Positions 1 to 12,900 are shown, counted from the stretch's first letter. The stretch: DNA of 64,000 bases from Tetraselmis striata (GCA_006384855.1 VCJN01001821.1:112259-176258); one strand, 5' to 3'. The notes: generated by a model from the sequence alone, not told the origin. Numbers and translations: made by a program.

Positions 1-3000
1 TTGTCCACGCTGGTGCTGGTGCCCATCGACGTAGCGGGGGCCATCCACACCGGCTGGTACAAGGCGCACCATGACCAGATGCTGGAGGTGCTTTGGGCCG
101 TCTTCTTCTGGTGCCCCCCCCCCCCCCCCCCCCCCAACCACCACCACCACCAAGACACACTCTAACTCCACCCAAGGGACGTGAGCCAGTGACGGGCCGG
201 CGCACATGCACCCTACCTCCCAGGCAGGAACTGGCAGGTGCCGCCGGTGAGTCTTACTGCTCTCACTGATTCCCGCCCGGGCTGCCGATGCCGCGCAGGA
301 ACGGCCTTCTCATGCAGATCACCCTGCTCCCCTTCCACCAGGTGCGCCTTCACTGCCTGGTTGACTGACCGGTGCGCCTGCTGCCTGCTGCGTGTGCTCA
401 CATCTGCGCCCCCTTCCACCCCCTGGCCCACCCCCCTGCCCGCCCCTGGTGTCTGCAGGAGTGCGCAGACTCCGGCGGGCTGACCCTGATGGACCGCGTC
501 ACGTACAGCCTCACCAAAAATCTGCTGCTCTACATGGTGGGGACGCCCGGCTGCCCCCCACCCCGCAGTGCCCGCCCGGTCGCCATGCATGAACCCCGCT
601 CGGTCCGCCTGAGCTGACAGTGCCCGCCTCCGGCTGCCGCAGGTGCTGCTGGTTGGGGGCGGCACCGCGGCAGGCCTCACCATCCTGAGCGGCCAGCAGA
701 TCCAGTGGCACTGGTGGATCTCGCTGTTAGCAGCCACCGGCAACGCGATTGGCTTGTTCCTGGGCCTGCTTCTCATGTCGTACGGCATGGTGGAGATCCC
801 AAAGCGCCTGTGGTACCTCTCCAACCTGCACGCCATCCACCAGTCCATGTACCACCGCGTCGGCGTCAACCACGCCAATGCGCTGGAGGCCAAGAGGTGC
901 GCGCCGGCCAGGCGGAAAGCGGTGGCGGTGCACGGCGGTGGTGGTGCCGTATGGGACGGCCCGGGGGGGGCTCTTGCCTGCAGGGGGACAGGCAACGGGG
1001 GCCAGGGTTGAGTGGCCTGCCGTGGGGCGCGCGCTGCAGGGAACTCCTCAAGTGCCAGCGGATGGCCGCCAACGCCAACCGCCTCTTCCGTCGCACTGAT
1101 CCCTTGAAACGGTGCACCCCGTCCCACACTGCCCGCCCCTTCCCCATTCCCTTCCTAATGCAGCTCTGAGCGCCGGGGCGGTGCTTTTTCTGGGCTGTGG
1201 GTGCAGGCATGTGGAGGGGATCGAGGCGATGGCGCGGCACGCGCTGCCGCCCCCGGATCCGCTGGACCTGGGCGAGGCGGAGGTGGAGCTGAGCGAGGAT
1301 GCGGATGTGGACTACGACTTTCTGAGCCGAGGGGAGCTGGCGGGGTGCGCCTGCCCGCCACATGGCCCGCATGGCCCACCCGACCCACTCTGATGCTGGC
1401 GGATGGCTGCTGCCCCCCCTATTCTCGCACTTGAGTGCCTTCCGGTGCCCACTGCATTACTTGTGTATCCCTGCGCCTCTACTATTCCCACCATATTGAT
1501 GGGTATCTCTAGCAGCTCCCCAATTGCGCCGCGGATAAGCAGTGCCAAATACCGCTGCATGGGGCGAATTTGGTGCTGCCCCTCCGCAGGCGGGCATACT
1601 TTGCCACTCCCATCATTTCATTGACATTGCTGGTATGTATATGATATATCGCGGTCAGGTGATGCCCTTTTAGACCCTCCCAACCCCTCCGGACTGGGCG
1701 CGTTAAACCATACCACACAATGTGTTATATCGCGCACATCTGCGCCCCTGGCAAGCAGCATTCTCTCCCCGCCCATGAAGGCGGCGCGCCTTCCGTTCCC
1801 TGGCATTCGCTGTTGGTAATTTGTGCGCCGGCCGGCGGGGCTGCCAGGCTCAAGCGCAAGGTGCGCAGCGCCATCGAGGAGTGGGAACGCTGCGTGGCGC
1901 GCTACACCGAGGCGGCGCACAGGTACGTGGAGCTGGAGGACGTGCTGCACAACAGCGACCGCGAGGGGATGCGCTTCCAGTCGAGCGCGCCGCGCCGTGG
2001 CGACGAGGTGACGGGGCTGGCCGCCTCGCTGGCGGGGCACGGGGAATGGTGGTGGCGCTGCCGGATCAAGCCGCTCCTGTTCCGCGCCGGAGCGCTGCTC
2101 ACCGGTGGGGGGCCGCTCCCACTCACGCTGTCTGGTCCCCGCTACCTCCTTGCTGCTGCCTGTGCTCATGTCCCCGCGTAGTGTGTGGAGTCCGACTCAT
2201 GGATCCCCCCCCCCTACCACCCCTTGCCTCTTGAACCCTCTTTCGCAGGCCTCCTGTCGCTGGGCATTGTGGTAGCGGAGGCGACCATCTCGCCGCTGTT
2301 GCCCAACCTGTCCATCTTTTCGCAGCTGATGCAGAACGACGCCGGGCTGCTGCAGACCATGCTGGTCTGCATGTTCAGCTTGGCCTACCCTGTCATCTGC
2401 GCCTACTTCAGCCTCTTCCGCCTCGGGTGCCTCCCCCCCCCCTTACCCCCGTTCCTCACCCGCCTCCATGCAGCCTCCAGCGCGTACCTGCACAAGACAG
2501 ACTGGGGTTCCGGGTCTCCATGGGATGTCTTACTCCCCCTCCCCCCCCCGGGGGATATGCAGGCAGACGCAGTACTTCATGCTGGTGCCGCGCCACACAT
2601 CCCCGCACTCCCTGCTCATGCACGCCACGCTGATGTGCCGCTTCGCCGCGCCGCTCGCCTTCAACTTCATGATCGCCATCGCGCTGCCCTACAGCACCGA
2701 CCCGGATGTGAGCTAGCTCCCCCGCGCATTCCTTTCCAAATGCCCCTTATCTGCCCCCCTCCACCCCCCCACCTCCCCACCCACACACACACAAAGCTGC
2801 TGACCCACTTCCCCCGTTCCCGCTGCGCCCCCGCCCGCAGATGTCCGACCACACCGACACCGTGTTTTACCATACCATCGGCGTCAAGATGATCCGCCTG
2901 CCGGTCATTGGCTTCGAGCTGACCACGTACCTGCCCACAATGATGGGCATCCTCATGCTGCTCATGATGCTGGACATCCCCAACCGGCTGGCGCTGCTGC

Positions 3001-5617
3001 TCATGCCACACCGGTGACCCCCCCCCCCCCCCTCCCCTTCCCCCCTCCACACCCCACACCCCACCCTCCTTGGAGACCCGGACCCCCACCCAGCCCTGCC
3101 GGGGGGCAAGTAGGGGTGCCAACGTGGTAGTGAGAGCAGTGCCAAACAGAATTCACTTAATGCCGTCAGAGGTCGAAGGTAGGCGAATTAATAGCAGACT
3201 ACAGGGATACTTGCAATCGCTTGCGTGCAGGCCTACTTTGAAGGTCATGCTAAGGGTAATTCCTTTAGGAGCATGGGCACCCGTAGTGTCAGGCAATGGG
3301 AGTCGGGGTCAGCCACTGGGGGCTACCATAGCCACGAGGCGGAATGCGAGGTTGTGAGCTCCGGTGGCGCCGCATCCCGTGTGACACCCCGGGCGGGGAT
3401 GCTTCTTCCTGCAGCCGCATGCGGGTGATCGCCAGCGACGAGTGGACGGGCGACGAGCCGCCCGGACCGGCCCGGGAGGCGAGGAAGCTGCTGGCAGTGG
3501 AGCGCGAGAACTACAAGGTGCTGGCTGCTGCCTCCGCCACAGCGCCCACCCGCCCCCACACGCGGCGAGCATCCAGGAGCAGTGCGTGGCGGGGCGCATC
3601 CCGCTGCCGAGCTGATGCGCGCATGCTGGCGGCCACTCGCGGGGCGTCATTTGCCCGTCTGCCCGTTGCGCCTGCAGATGCTGGGGAAGGCTGGTCTCGG
3701 GCGAGGGACCCTCATTCACGAGAGGCACTTCCCCGGCGGCAGCAGAGGCGTCGGCAACGGGTGAGTGGGCAGTAACGCCCTGCGCTGCCGCACCCGCCCC
3801 GTCTGCGGTGAGGGCCATGTATACGATATGATATGATGTATGTATGTATGTATGTATGTGTATCTGCCAGAAGTGGCAGATAGGAGCGAGGAAAGTCATC
3901 CAAAGGACCACTCGGAAGGAACACTCCAACGATACATTTCATTGTTGAGAAAGTAACCACGTAGCACGAGACTTAAGTAGCGACTGGAGGCCCCGTGGGG
4001 GTTGACTGTGCCGCGTGCTTGCCATCGCTGCTGTCTGGGCGTCGCAGGCGGGCGGGCGACTCCCTGCGCAGCCCCCTGCTGGCGCCGACAGCCTGGGCGG
4101 CGGCTGCGGAGACGGCGTCCCCCAGCGTGCTGGGCGCCCGCGCGCGGACCCCCGCCTCCTCCGCGGAGAGGCCGCCGCCGCAGGCCCGCCAGCCCGAGGA
4201 CAACCCTCCGCTGCTGCAGGCCAACATCCCGCCCGGGCTGCGCGCCAGCAGGTACACTCACCGCTACATGCGTCACTGCCTGTGTCGACTCCCTCGCGAA
4301 CAAGGAAAACCCCTCATAGCCTGGAAACGCATCAGAATACACTACGAAGACAGCAGAGAATGCCCAACTTTATGCAGCGCGAAACCGGTCCTTACTTTTG
4401 GGGACTCGGAAACCAAATCTCATGCCTCGGCACCCCGCCTCATCACTGATGGCCACCTCTTACGTGAATCCCTGCCAGCCCGGCTGTCAGGCCTGCAGGC
4501 AGCTGGGACCCGGAGGCCAACAATGGGCGGTCGGGTGCGTGCCCCCGCCCCCCCCCCCCCCCCCCCCTTACACACACACACACACACACACTCCTGCAAC
4601 CCTCCTGTGGGAGGCCACCCTGCGCGCCATCCGCAAGGCCGACTCGCGCAACGTGCTGCCAACCAGCCTCTCTTTGCCCCTTGTGGCCGGACAGAACCGG
4701 CGCAGGCACAGTCAAGGCCGCACACGAGCATCCCGCGCAGATGGAGTGGGGAACTGGCGCGTGCCCCCCCCCCCAAGTTGGACATTTCATCTGGCCTGAT
4801 GACACACTGCAAATGCGTGTCGTCGATTCGCTGACATGTATAAAAGGTGCCATAGTTTTGGTTGCCGTTCCCTATTGTACAACTAAAAGAAGCTCAAAAT
4901 GGAGTTCATTTAGACCATTGCGCCATCTGCTCAGTCTCCGTCTGCGTAACTATTATTTGCAAAAACAATAGCGATGGCACATCCATATCGCTTGCAGCAG
5001 GACAACTGACCGCATCTGTAGCTTTCTGCGCTCACTGTGTGCCAGTCCCCCCGCCCCCCTGGGCTGCCTACTCCCATACTTTGCCCCGCGCACTGACGCT
5101 GCGCCTCAACCCCCCAGCAGCGGCAGAGCCAAGCCGGCAGCAGCGCCGCGTCCCAGGGTGCGCTGTCCACCAGCCTCGGGGCGTCGCCCAGCATGAGCCT
5201 GTGGTTCCAGGAGGCGCCGTCCGGCGGGGGGGTGGGCGACTTGGCGGGGATGGGCGCCCAGCCGGGCAGGAGGCAGCCTCCTAGCCTAGCCAGGCCCGAG
5301 GCACCCAGCCCCGCCCCCGCCCCCATGAGCCCGGTGAGAGAACCCCCCGACCCCCCCCCCCCCCCCCCACCGACTCCTGGCGGACTCCAGGCCAGCCCCA
5401 CAGTCGCCTTCTTGGCTCCCCAAGTAGACCACCGCAGAGATCACCTACCGGCTGTAGGTCGGGTTTCGCTTCTACACCCCATCCACGAAAAATGGCAAAG
5501 CTTGTTTGGTGCCAAGGACATGTCGGAATGTTCGTGTTGTATTCGTGGTTTATTCTAAATTATGTCGACATTTTGACATCGTAACCTTTTCGCAGGAGAG
5601 AGAAGGGGAGGGGGTCC

Positions 5618-5664
<47 letters not shown>

Positions 5665-5993
5665 TGCGGTGATAAGCTGTGTCCTGCAACACTGCGTCAT
5701 AAATTATGCCTTGTTGTTGTGGAGATTTTTGAACACTATCAGTGATTCCCTCGCCAATGCCGACCGGGGGGGGGGGGGGGGGGGGGGGGCGTCGAAAACG
5801 CTGACAGTGCGTGAGCCCTACATGCGTTGACAGAGTCCCTGCGCCACCGCCCCCGCCATCCCGCACCGCCTCACCCGCACCCCTGCGCGTGCCAGCAGGG
5901 CAGCCCCCTGAACGACATCGTCTCCAAGATCAAGCAGAAGAAGCGGAGCAACGCGGACCTCAAGTCGGTCATCAGCTTCCCGCCCAAGCTGTG
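1..5993 (+). CDS. LMBR1-domain membrane protein, LMBD2-like (5' end outside window)
   Basis: This is the 3' part of a multi-exon gene that enters from the left edge. Approximate exons: 1-109, 225-246, 299-340, 461-534, 643-895, 1039-1110, 1207-1345, 1849-2105, 2250-2427, 2561-2707, 2841-3014, 3414-3517, 3677-3759, 4046-4250, ~4499-4529, ~4607-4655, ~5118-5335 and 5899-5993 (stop TGA 5991-5993). The first exon reads LVLVPIDVAGAIHTGWY, and exon 643-895 has the hydrophobic run ending LGLLLMSYGMVEIPKRLW, the pattern of LMBR1-domain-containing protein 2. Several hydrophobic helices follow (2250-2427, 2561-2707, 2841-3014), then a hydrophilic, Pro/Ala-rich tail ending SVISFPPKL. LMBR1 family members are polytopic membrane proteins; animal LMBD2 has been tied to receptor signalling, but the role in algae is unknown. 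Introns hold C homopolymers right after donors (110-134, 3015-3032). The two junctions near 4.5-4.65 kb and the exact tail exons are the least certain parts. Confidence 0.82.
3836..3858. repeat. (GTAT)n microsatellite
   Basis: A short tetranucleotide run of about six units within an intron of the LMBD2-like gene. No function is implied. Confidence 0.8.
5620..5662. repeat. (GA)n microsatellite in intron
   Basis: About 21 GA dinucleotides inside the last intron of the LMBD2-like gene. A 25-nt G homopolymer (5765-5789) follows in the same intron; there G is on the sense strand, opposite to most other intronic tracts in the window. Confidence 0.9.
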
Positions 5994-6381
5994 ACCCGCG
6001 ACGCCGTGCCCCCACTTCCCTGGCAGCACTTCAGAGGACTAAACCCTAGATAAAACCCACAGAACCCTAATCCCCTAGTAGAACCCTCCAGGGGCTGCCA
6101 GCTGCAGTCCGCGTAGGTACCAGGTAGGTCGGTAGTAGGTAGGTAATGGCACATATATATGTATGCGGTTTCCCTGCGCCTCTCACGTGGTCGCCACACA
6201 AGCCGCGGATACATACTATGCGCACCAAAGGCCCTGTGCCTTCTCGGCATGCCGCTGTCTGGGGACCCGCCGGGCGGCCACCTCATCCGGACGGAGGCTG
6301 TCCCAACCACATCGTTTACAGCGAGTGTTTGTGTGTGTTGGGGTAGGGGGATGGGGGGGGGGGGGGGGGGGGGAGGTGGGG
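5994..6381. other. Convergent intergenic region
   Basis: Between the stop codons of the LMBD2-like gene (+) and the GT29 gene (-). It holds several degenerate ACCCTA-type repeats at about 6037-6085, a GTAGGTAGGTA run near 6120-6145 and a G homopolymer at 6352-6373. No coding sequence seen. Confidence 0.6.
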
Positions 6382-9029
6382 TCAGTCGTACAGGCACAGC
6401 ATGCCCATCGACTGCGCCTCCCGGTACACCCAGTGCTCCAGCCCCGAGATGTGCACCGACTTCATCAGCGACGCGCGCTTGAAGTACTTCCCGCTGCCCT
6501 GCGCGGTGTAGCTGGGCGGGGGCGGCGGGGGCGGCCGTGTCAGTCCTGGCTGGTCGGCGGTGGGGTGGGGGCGCCCGGCAGGTAGGGGGGGGGGGCAAGG
6601 CAGGCGGCGCACCCGTAGAGGTCCACGCGCTTGCACAGCCCGGAGGACAGCACGTCCGAGGCAAACTTGAAGCCGCCCGCGGGGGTGCCGCGGCTCAGCT
6701 TGCGATCCTCCTTGTACTTCTGGTATATGCCCAGCTGAGCGAGAGAGAGGGGAGGGGGGGGGGGGGGAGGGGGAGGAAGGCGGCGCAGTTTTAGTGGTCA
6801 GGCCATTGCGGGGCCAAGGCGCGAGTCCGTCCACTGCCCCCCCCCCCCCCCCCCGCCCTTCTTTCCGACTGCATGGAGCGGAGAGTTGCGGAGGGAGAGG
6901 GGGGTCACTCACCCACAGCTTCTGCGACTCTGCGGGCGGGTTGGGCCACAGCAGGGGCATCCCCCGGAAGGTGTTGGCGGCCCAGTCCGCCGGCTTGCCA
7001 AACTCCATGAACTTGCTCGCGTCCTTCCACATGTAAAACCGGCTGGCGCGCTGCGGGGAGGACGGCGCGGGCAGGGCGTCAGCTGCTCTACCCTAGCCCA
7101 CGCAGGCAACCAACCCCCTGCGCCGCCAGACGAGGGACGCTGCCGGGTCACATGCGGCCGCGCGGGGCACGGCGCCCACCTGCCCCTCCTGCCCGTAGTC
7201 CTTCTCGTTGCTCCGCATCTTCCAGTACATGACATCCGATTTGCCCCCCACGTCCTTCTTGAAACTGCACATCCAACATGGGAAAGGGGGGGGGGGGGGT
7301 GATGTGTGCTTGCCGCCCGGGGCGTCAACATGTTCATGGGGCAAGGCGCGCTGTGGGCGCTCCGCCAGGCGGGCCACCCACGCTTTCATCGGGGAGTTGT
7401 AGCGGAACACGGTGTCGTGCGCGTCGATCTCCGCGCCGCGCCCCTTCTTGATGACGTTGTCGCCCACTGCCACCACGGCGCAGCTCCCCAGCTCGCCGGG
7501 CTCGAGGTCGGGGAAGCGCGCAAGCAGCTCTTTGTTCTGGCGGGAGGCGGAGGGAGGACGGGCAGCATTCTCACCGAGGCAGCCATCAAGCATGCCGGCT
7601 CTACCAAGGGGGGGGGGGGGGGGGGGGGGGCATGGGGGCCACGCGGCAGGGCTCACATCCTGTGGGAAAGTTCCTTTGGCAAAAAGCTTCTTGAGGGGGT
7701 CGAGCGCCGGGTCTGCTGGGTGCGCGCCCTCAATGCCCTGCGAAATGCCCCTCTGCGTGTCAGCCGGGGGAGGGCAGGGGGGGGACTGCCCCCTTTTCCT
7801 TTAAGTCCCGTCCCGGGCTCTGTTCCAGCGGCGTACTCACCAAGTCCTCCCCCTTCACGTGGTACCGCTCAACGCACTCTCGCGTCCACAGCCCTGTATG
7901 CACACGTGGCGGCGGCGCGCGTCAGCGCCCCCGCCCCCGCCCACCCTGAGCTCATCCAGGGAAGCCCGCGGGAGCCGCCGTGCCGGGCAGGGCGCGCACC
8001 GCAGCGCCGCGGGTTGCTCTTCCAGCGGGCCAGGATGCCGTGAGCAAAGTTGGCGGTCTTCTCCTGCGGCGGGATGAATCGAGGCTGGGAGGCGGCCACA
8101 GCCAGCAGGTGCCTGCTCCTGCCTCGCCTGCCCCGCTTCGCCCGCTTGGCCGGGGCGCGCGGGGCAGGTTTCTCCTCCGGCACAGCAGGCCGCTCTTGCC
8201 CGGCCTCCTGCCCCTCCGCGGCGTGCTGTGCGTGCGCGTGCCCTCGGAGGTGCAGCCAGTTGCGTTCTGCCCCTGCTTCCTCGCCCGCTGCCGCGCCCAG
8301 GGGCGCTCCCCTCCGGCGGGCCCACCCGATCCAGCTGCTGGTAGTCCTCCCACCGCGCCCCGGGCGGCTCGGTGCCGGCCTGGTAGCTGCACATCTCTGG
8401 CGGAACACACAATGCAGCGAGGCGGCGGGCGCAGATATGGGCATCAGTCCAGCCAGGCAGGAAAGGTGCCCATAAATCCGCCACCAAAGGCGCAAGCAGA
8501 CTACTACGTGCATCCAGGCCAGGTAGGTAACCAACGACGGCGAAGAATAAATGGGGAAGGGGGGGGGGGGGGGGGGGGGGGGCATCGTTTCGATTGTGGC
8601 GAAAGGGGTCGCCTCACCTGGGACGTGCGCCACGGGGCACTTGACGCAGTTAAGCACCTTGGTGGACGGTCCCCGGATGCGAACGGGCTGCACCTCCTCC
8701 AGGCGCCGTCTATTCGAGGAGGCCCGAAGGTCGCCGCGCCGCTCCACGCTTATCAGCCTGCGTCCCGTCAGGCGCCCCCAACAAGTCAACGCCGGTGCGC
8801 GCCGAGTGAAAGGGGGGGAGGGCGCTTGCCCCTGCCCGGCCCCGGTCCCACGCAAGCATAGAAGGGCTCTGCACACGCACACAGCGTCCTCGTCCAGCCG
8901 CCAGCCGCCCGCCCGTGCACCCGCCTCCTCCGCTGGGGCAGCGGCCCACGCTCCTCCCGCGGCGCCCCGCGTAGTCCCAAGGAGCAGCAGCACCGCGGGA
9001 AGCGAAAACAGCGCGCGCCCAGTGAGCAT
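6382..9029 (-). CDS. GT29 (sialyltransferase-like) glycosyltransferase
   Basis: Multi-exon minus-strand gene. The start chosen (ATG at 9029) gives a typical hydrophobic N-terminus, MLTGRALFSLPAVLLLLG, a signal peptide or type II Golgi anchor. Recognisable exons, descending: ~8884-9029, 8618-8705, 8000-8400 (boundaries poor), ~7842-7895, ~7661-7745, ~7393-7533, ~7190-7265, ~6911-7051, ~6615-6735, 6382-6513. Exon 7393-7533 carries the L sialylmotif (GSCAVVAVGDNVIKKGRG, then EIDAHDTVFRYN). Exon 6615-6735 carries the S motif (FASDVLSSGLCKRVDLYG). The last exon carries the VS motif as HISGLE (H-x4-E) and ends SMGMLCLYD. Family members move sialic acid or, in plants and algae, probably a related acid sugar such as Kdo from a CMP donor in the Golgi; the algal substrate is inferred, not seen. 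Long C tracts on the sense strand fill several introns (near 7273-7286, 7603-7630, 8557-8582). Confidence 0.85.
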
Positions 9030-9267
9030 GGCGACAGCGCCACTGCGACACGGGTCATATACCAAGTTTGCGGGGGGTGGGATCACTGTCTACTGCCAGC
9101 TGCACGCAACCAGACGATCACCGCCAACTGTTGTGTCGTCAGCAGCGCGGCCATTTTCAAGCCGACTCGTCAACAGCGCGCACAGCCCCGCGTGGCTCGC
9201 ATGCAGAACCGACTACCGCCGCGATATAATCCTTACAGGGTAGCGACCATTTGCATGAGCTGGTTGC
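9030..9267. other. Region upstream of the GT29 gene
   Basis: Presumed promoter and leader of the minus-strand GT29 gene, grading into transposon debris at about 9268. No clear TATA box or other motif could be assigned. Confidence 0.4.
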
Positions 9268-9540
9268 AGAATCGCGTTGGTGTGAATTACAAAAGGGGCA
9301 GTTCCCCAGAATAATTAGAAAATCAACACAGCAAGCCGCCTAAAAGCGGCCCGCATCCCGCATAAGGCGGGATGGATGAGTGATGCGCACACGGTTCAGA
9401 GTCCGGGCCACGCGTGCACGTGTGTGTGTGTGCGTGATCCTCGGACGTGCTGTGCAGCTTCAGCAACGGGATGGCAGACGAATCTGCGCCGTTTGATGAG
9501 GCAGCAAGCGCGCTCTCGAGCGGCCACCAAGCTCAGGACC
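9268..9540 (+). repeat. Dispersed transposon 3'-end repeat, copy 1
   Basis: Starts with GTGTGAATTACAAAAGGGGC, then a CCCGCAT...ATGCGGG-type hairpin (GCATCCCGCATAAGGCGGGA) and a conserved stretch coding-like for CCAASATGWQTNLRRLMRQ. The same block recurs reverse-complemented at about 26155-26440. Shorter pieces of its terminus are at 11499-11550 and near 16468-16490. The pattern suggests the end of a transposon family that inserts as truncated copies. Confidence 0.7.
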
Positions 9541-10153
9541 CCGAGGAAATCTCTTGCGAGCAAGGCCTCCTGGTGAGCCCGGGTGATGCACCGAGTGCCC
9601 CGCGATGAGAGGGCACCCCGATCCGCAGCCAAGCATGCGATACCACGCACTGTGCGGTGCACCCCCTTGCTCACCTCACCCACTGTGCCGAAGCCTATGC
9701 CCGTGTACTCCGACATATCCAGAATGTCTCGAAGAGGACCCTTCTGTCCGGGCTCCGTGTTGTGCCACGCCGCATCCCGCGCAGCCAACCCCCGTTGTAT
9801 GTCGCCCAACAGGGAGCGCTCAAACCTATTCACAGCCGTGGCCCGGGGCACTGAAGTGTACTTGGCCCCGTACGCATAGTCTTGAACTCCAGCAGCGTGG
9901 ACTTCAAGCTCCGGGGATCATAACTCCCGGTCACGACGTTGAACGCCGGAAGGGAGAGCTCTGCGTCCGGCACTAGGTCCTTGAGTTCATCTCTGGGTAC
10001 GGTGTTGCCGAGAGGCACTGCCTGCTGGAACAAGTCATCCACCTCCCGCCGTACCGCGATACCTAGGTCGTGAACACAGTGATCGCGGAAGGCATCTGCG
10101 ATGGCGTCATGTTGTACACCCCAGTGAGCGTCTCCAGGCGCCGGGAGGTTCAT
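9396..10153 (-). pseudogene. Transposon-derived protein remnant with one frameshift
   Basis: Two overlapping minus-strand frames join into one apparent protein. The upstream frame (from 10153) reads ...NVVTGSYDPRSLKSTLLEFK-TMR; after a one-base loss near 9873 the downstream frame continues YGAKYTSVPRATAVNRFERS and later YTGIGFGTVGEVSKGV, running to a stop near 9396. The 3' part overlaps dispersed repeat copy 1, so this is most likely the C-terminal part of a transposon ORF. I cannot name the family with confidence; it resembles uncharacterised repeat-encoded proteins of volvocine algae, from general recollection only. The frameshift makes this copy inactive unless it is a sequencing error. 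Confidence 0.55.
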
Positions 10154-10255
10154 GAGCGGGGTAGAGGAGGTTCACGTACGGGGCCCTCTAGAGCTCCCAT
10201 GACGCCCTGGTGGTCATCATGCCAGTTCTGTCCATAGTACTGGACCCATACTTTC

Positions 10256-10390
10256 TGTTGTACATATACAACATTTGTTGTATATATATATTCACATGAG
10301 CTAGCAGCAGAAGGCGATATTACGAAATCACCAAATGTACATATTATATATGTGTAATATATATGTATATATGTTGTACATATACTACAC
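10256..10390. repeat. AT-rich palindromic patch
   Basis: Dense TATATAT/TGTACATAT alternation with self-complementary stretches, very unlike the GC-rich surroundings. It contains GAGCTAGCAGCAGAAGGCGA at about 10299, a short block that recurs at about 11389 and inverted near 17485-17515. Confidence 0.6.
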
Positions 10391-12900
10391 ATCCTGACGG
10401 GGCACTACAAGCGATGATGATAATACTGTACGAAGATTTCCAGGCCATAGCCCGACATGCGCGAGGAGACCTTTTTTTAGTACGCGCGTACAGGAGGGGT
10501 CGACTCAGCGGACAGCGGTCGACTCAGCGGCTCTCGTGGTAGCGTCTCTGCTGCTTTTGGCGCGGTGGATTTCTTTTAGATTTGGATTACTGGCCTTCTG
10601 CTGTAGTTTATGGGAGTAGTCGAGTACCTGCTGTACTTCAATACGGCGGCTAGGCGGGTAGCACGGGTACCACGTGCGAGGTGGAAAAAATATGTGTTTC
10701 GGCTGGGGAAAGATGCCAGCTGGGCTTTGCATGTTGCCGCATCGCGGTTCGTTTCTCCTGATATATATTTGACTGCGATGAGGCGGGCCTCAACCGGCGG
10801 CCCGTGGACCACACTACCACATGACTGTACGAGATACTGTCCCAACACCCCTTATACGGTATGGCTCCGAGGCGTGCCGGGGAGTGGGAGGACCGGGAAG
10901 TCCGGGAAATATAGCGATACATGAAACTAACCCCTATGCCTGGAATCGTCCGCACTTGAGCCTCGAGATCGAGAGGAATGTATTGATCACCGGAAGCAAC
11001 GGAAGACGTCGGTAACACACTGGATACAGGTCGCTACGAGTACGAGACTACGAGTAGAATAGTAGAAAGGATGGAGGCCCAATGATGAAATCTCGAATAA
11101 AGGTGCTGGTCTTGGGAGGATTCGATCTGATTTCCTCCAGCTCACGAAGGAAGCTCCGAAACCATGTGAGGACGATACGCCGGGTATATATCGGCAGAGA
11201 GAGGATGCCAGCTGGGCTTTGTTGCCGCAAGGCCGCATGTCGCGGTATCTACTGATGTGGCGACCACATATTCGTCCCGGAAACTTGCGGCCTGAACCGC
11301 CCTGACGATCATGACACCACAGTAGCCCCGAACACAGTACTGGTACTGTCCAAACACCTAGTGCGGGTTGATGTACTATTACTTACGTGAGCTAGCAGCA
11401 GAAGGCGATATCGGAAATCACCAAAATAAGGTTGATGTACTATACAATGTATGTTATTCACTCATCTCAAGACGAAAATCTCCAAGTAGTACTAGTACTG
11501 GTGTGAATCACAAAAAGGGCAGTTCCCCATAATTAGAAAATCAACACAGTACTGGTACGAGTGTAGATCTCGTGGGGGCTGCTACATCAGGTTATACTGC
11601 TGCTGCTGCTTTTTATGGTCGCGCTGTTTTCAGCAGTACATCAGGGCACCAGGTATCGGGTAATAATCCTTGGTACAGGGTACCAGTCGCAGCAGTACGA
11701 GCTACCTGTCCCGGGGGCGAAAAAGAAGAGTGCCAGCAGCACGTGCGCGCGTGGCTGGACTCCCGGCCGGCCGGGCACACGCATCGATCCCTCATCCACC
11801 CCGCCTCGTGTGGGGGAGGGGGGGGCGGGGGGGAGGGGCAGCTTCTTCATAAATAAGCGGTTTGAGTTGATCTTTTTGTTCTGCTTTAGCGGTGGATTTG
11901 TCGTATTATTTGCCTTTTTGTAATTATATTTCACATCACGATTAGTAATCCATAGCTGGCGCGTACCTAGCCGAGATAGACGCCTGATGCTGTGGCGGGT
12001 CTCCGGCCCGGAAGCGAAATCGCAATTGAGAAAGCTCTCGAAACCAATGCGAATCGACAACAGATGTTTACTTGCTTGGAGATTATTCCACCTCTTGACC
12101 ACGACCTTCCTCGCGGGTTTCCTGCCGCGAATCCGGGACTATCACGAGTAGAAATCTGGTGCCATTGCACTTGTGGCCTATGTTGCTAATGTTGCTGCGA
12201 ATACCAACAGGCCAGGATCCAGTGACATGGAGAAAGGAGCTTCTGCTGCAGCGGGAAAACAAACTGATGCACTGCTTGTTGTAGGGTATCCTACGGGTGA
12301 TGGCGCAGATGTGGTTTTTCCTGCCTGACCCGGTGGCCTATGCCGTCAAGTACCAGACAAACGTGCAGTCCTCCTAATTTTGGCATCTCCTCATAGCGCT
12401 AGTTGCCGGACACGTCAAAGGGGGTGAAGCGTTCACCAGCGACGTGAGCTGATAATGCTGACTGAGGTTACATAGCCTCGTAGATTATATATCCACATAC
12501 GGAACCCGGCCTTTGTTGTATCAACTGCATTCATCCCATCAACAGTCCCTTTGCCAGAATGCGAGAGGGAATGTCACAGACCTGCCTCCTTCATCGAGGA
12601 CATTTGGCCCGTACGAGGTGCTCACCAGTGGGCGCTAAAATCACCCCACTGGCGAAGTGCTGGTCATGTGGCGGATCTACTCAGCCACCATGATGATATC
12701 TGGACCGCTGTGTGTTGCCCTACACTTGCACTTACCCACACACTACAGTCCGCGTTGATTATGCCTGGTCCAGAGCATCATGCCTTTTGCCCTGAGCCAG
12801 CACCTGAGTGCCAGAGCACGGCACGCATTACTAGTTTATTCCTGCTACCCATACACTTCCATTGGCAAGTATTAATATTGCGGCGCAAGCTGCACTGATG
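10391..12900. other. Repeat-rich stretch without a recognisable gene
   Basis: Holds short dispersed blocks: GATGCCAGCTGGGCTTTG occurs at about 10710 and again at about 11205, the AGCAGAAGGCGATAT block at 11395, and a truncated transposon end at 11499-11550. A small open stretch at 12300-12379 (..WFFLPDPVAYAVKYQTN..) could be the tail of a lost gene. Nothing else could be identified. Confidence 0.5.

Noticed and set aside
6037..6085. Interstitial telomere (ACCCTA-like units)
   Set aside because: Only a few irregular units, not matching a regular seven- or eight-base telomere repeat.
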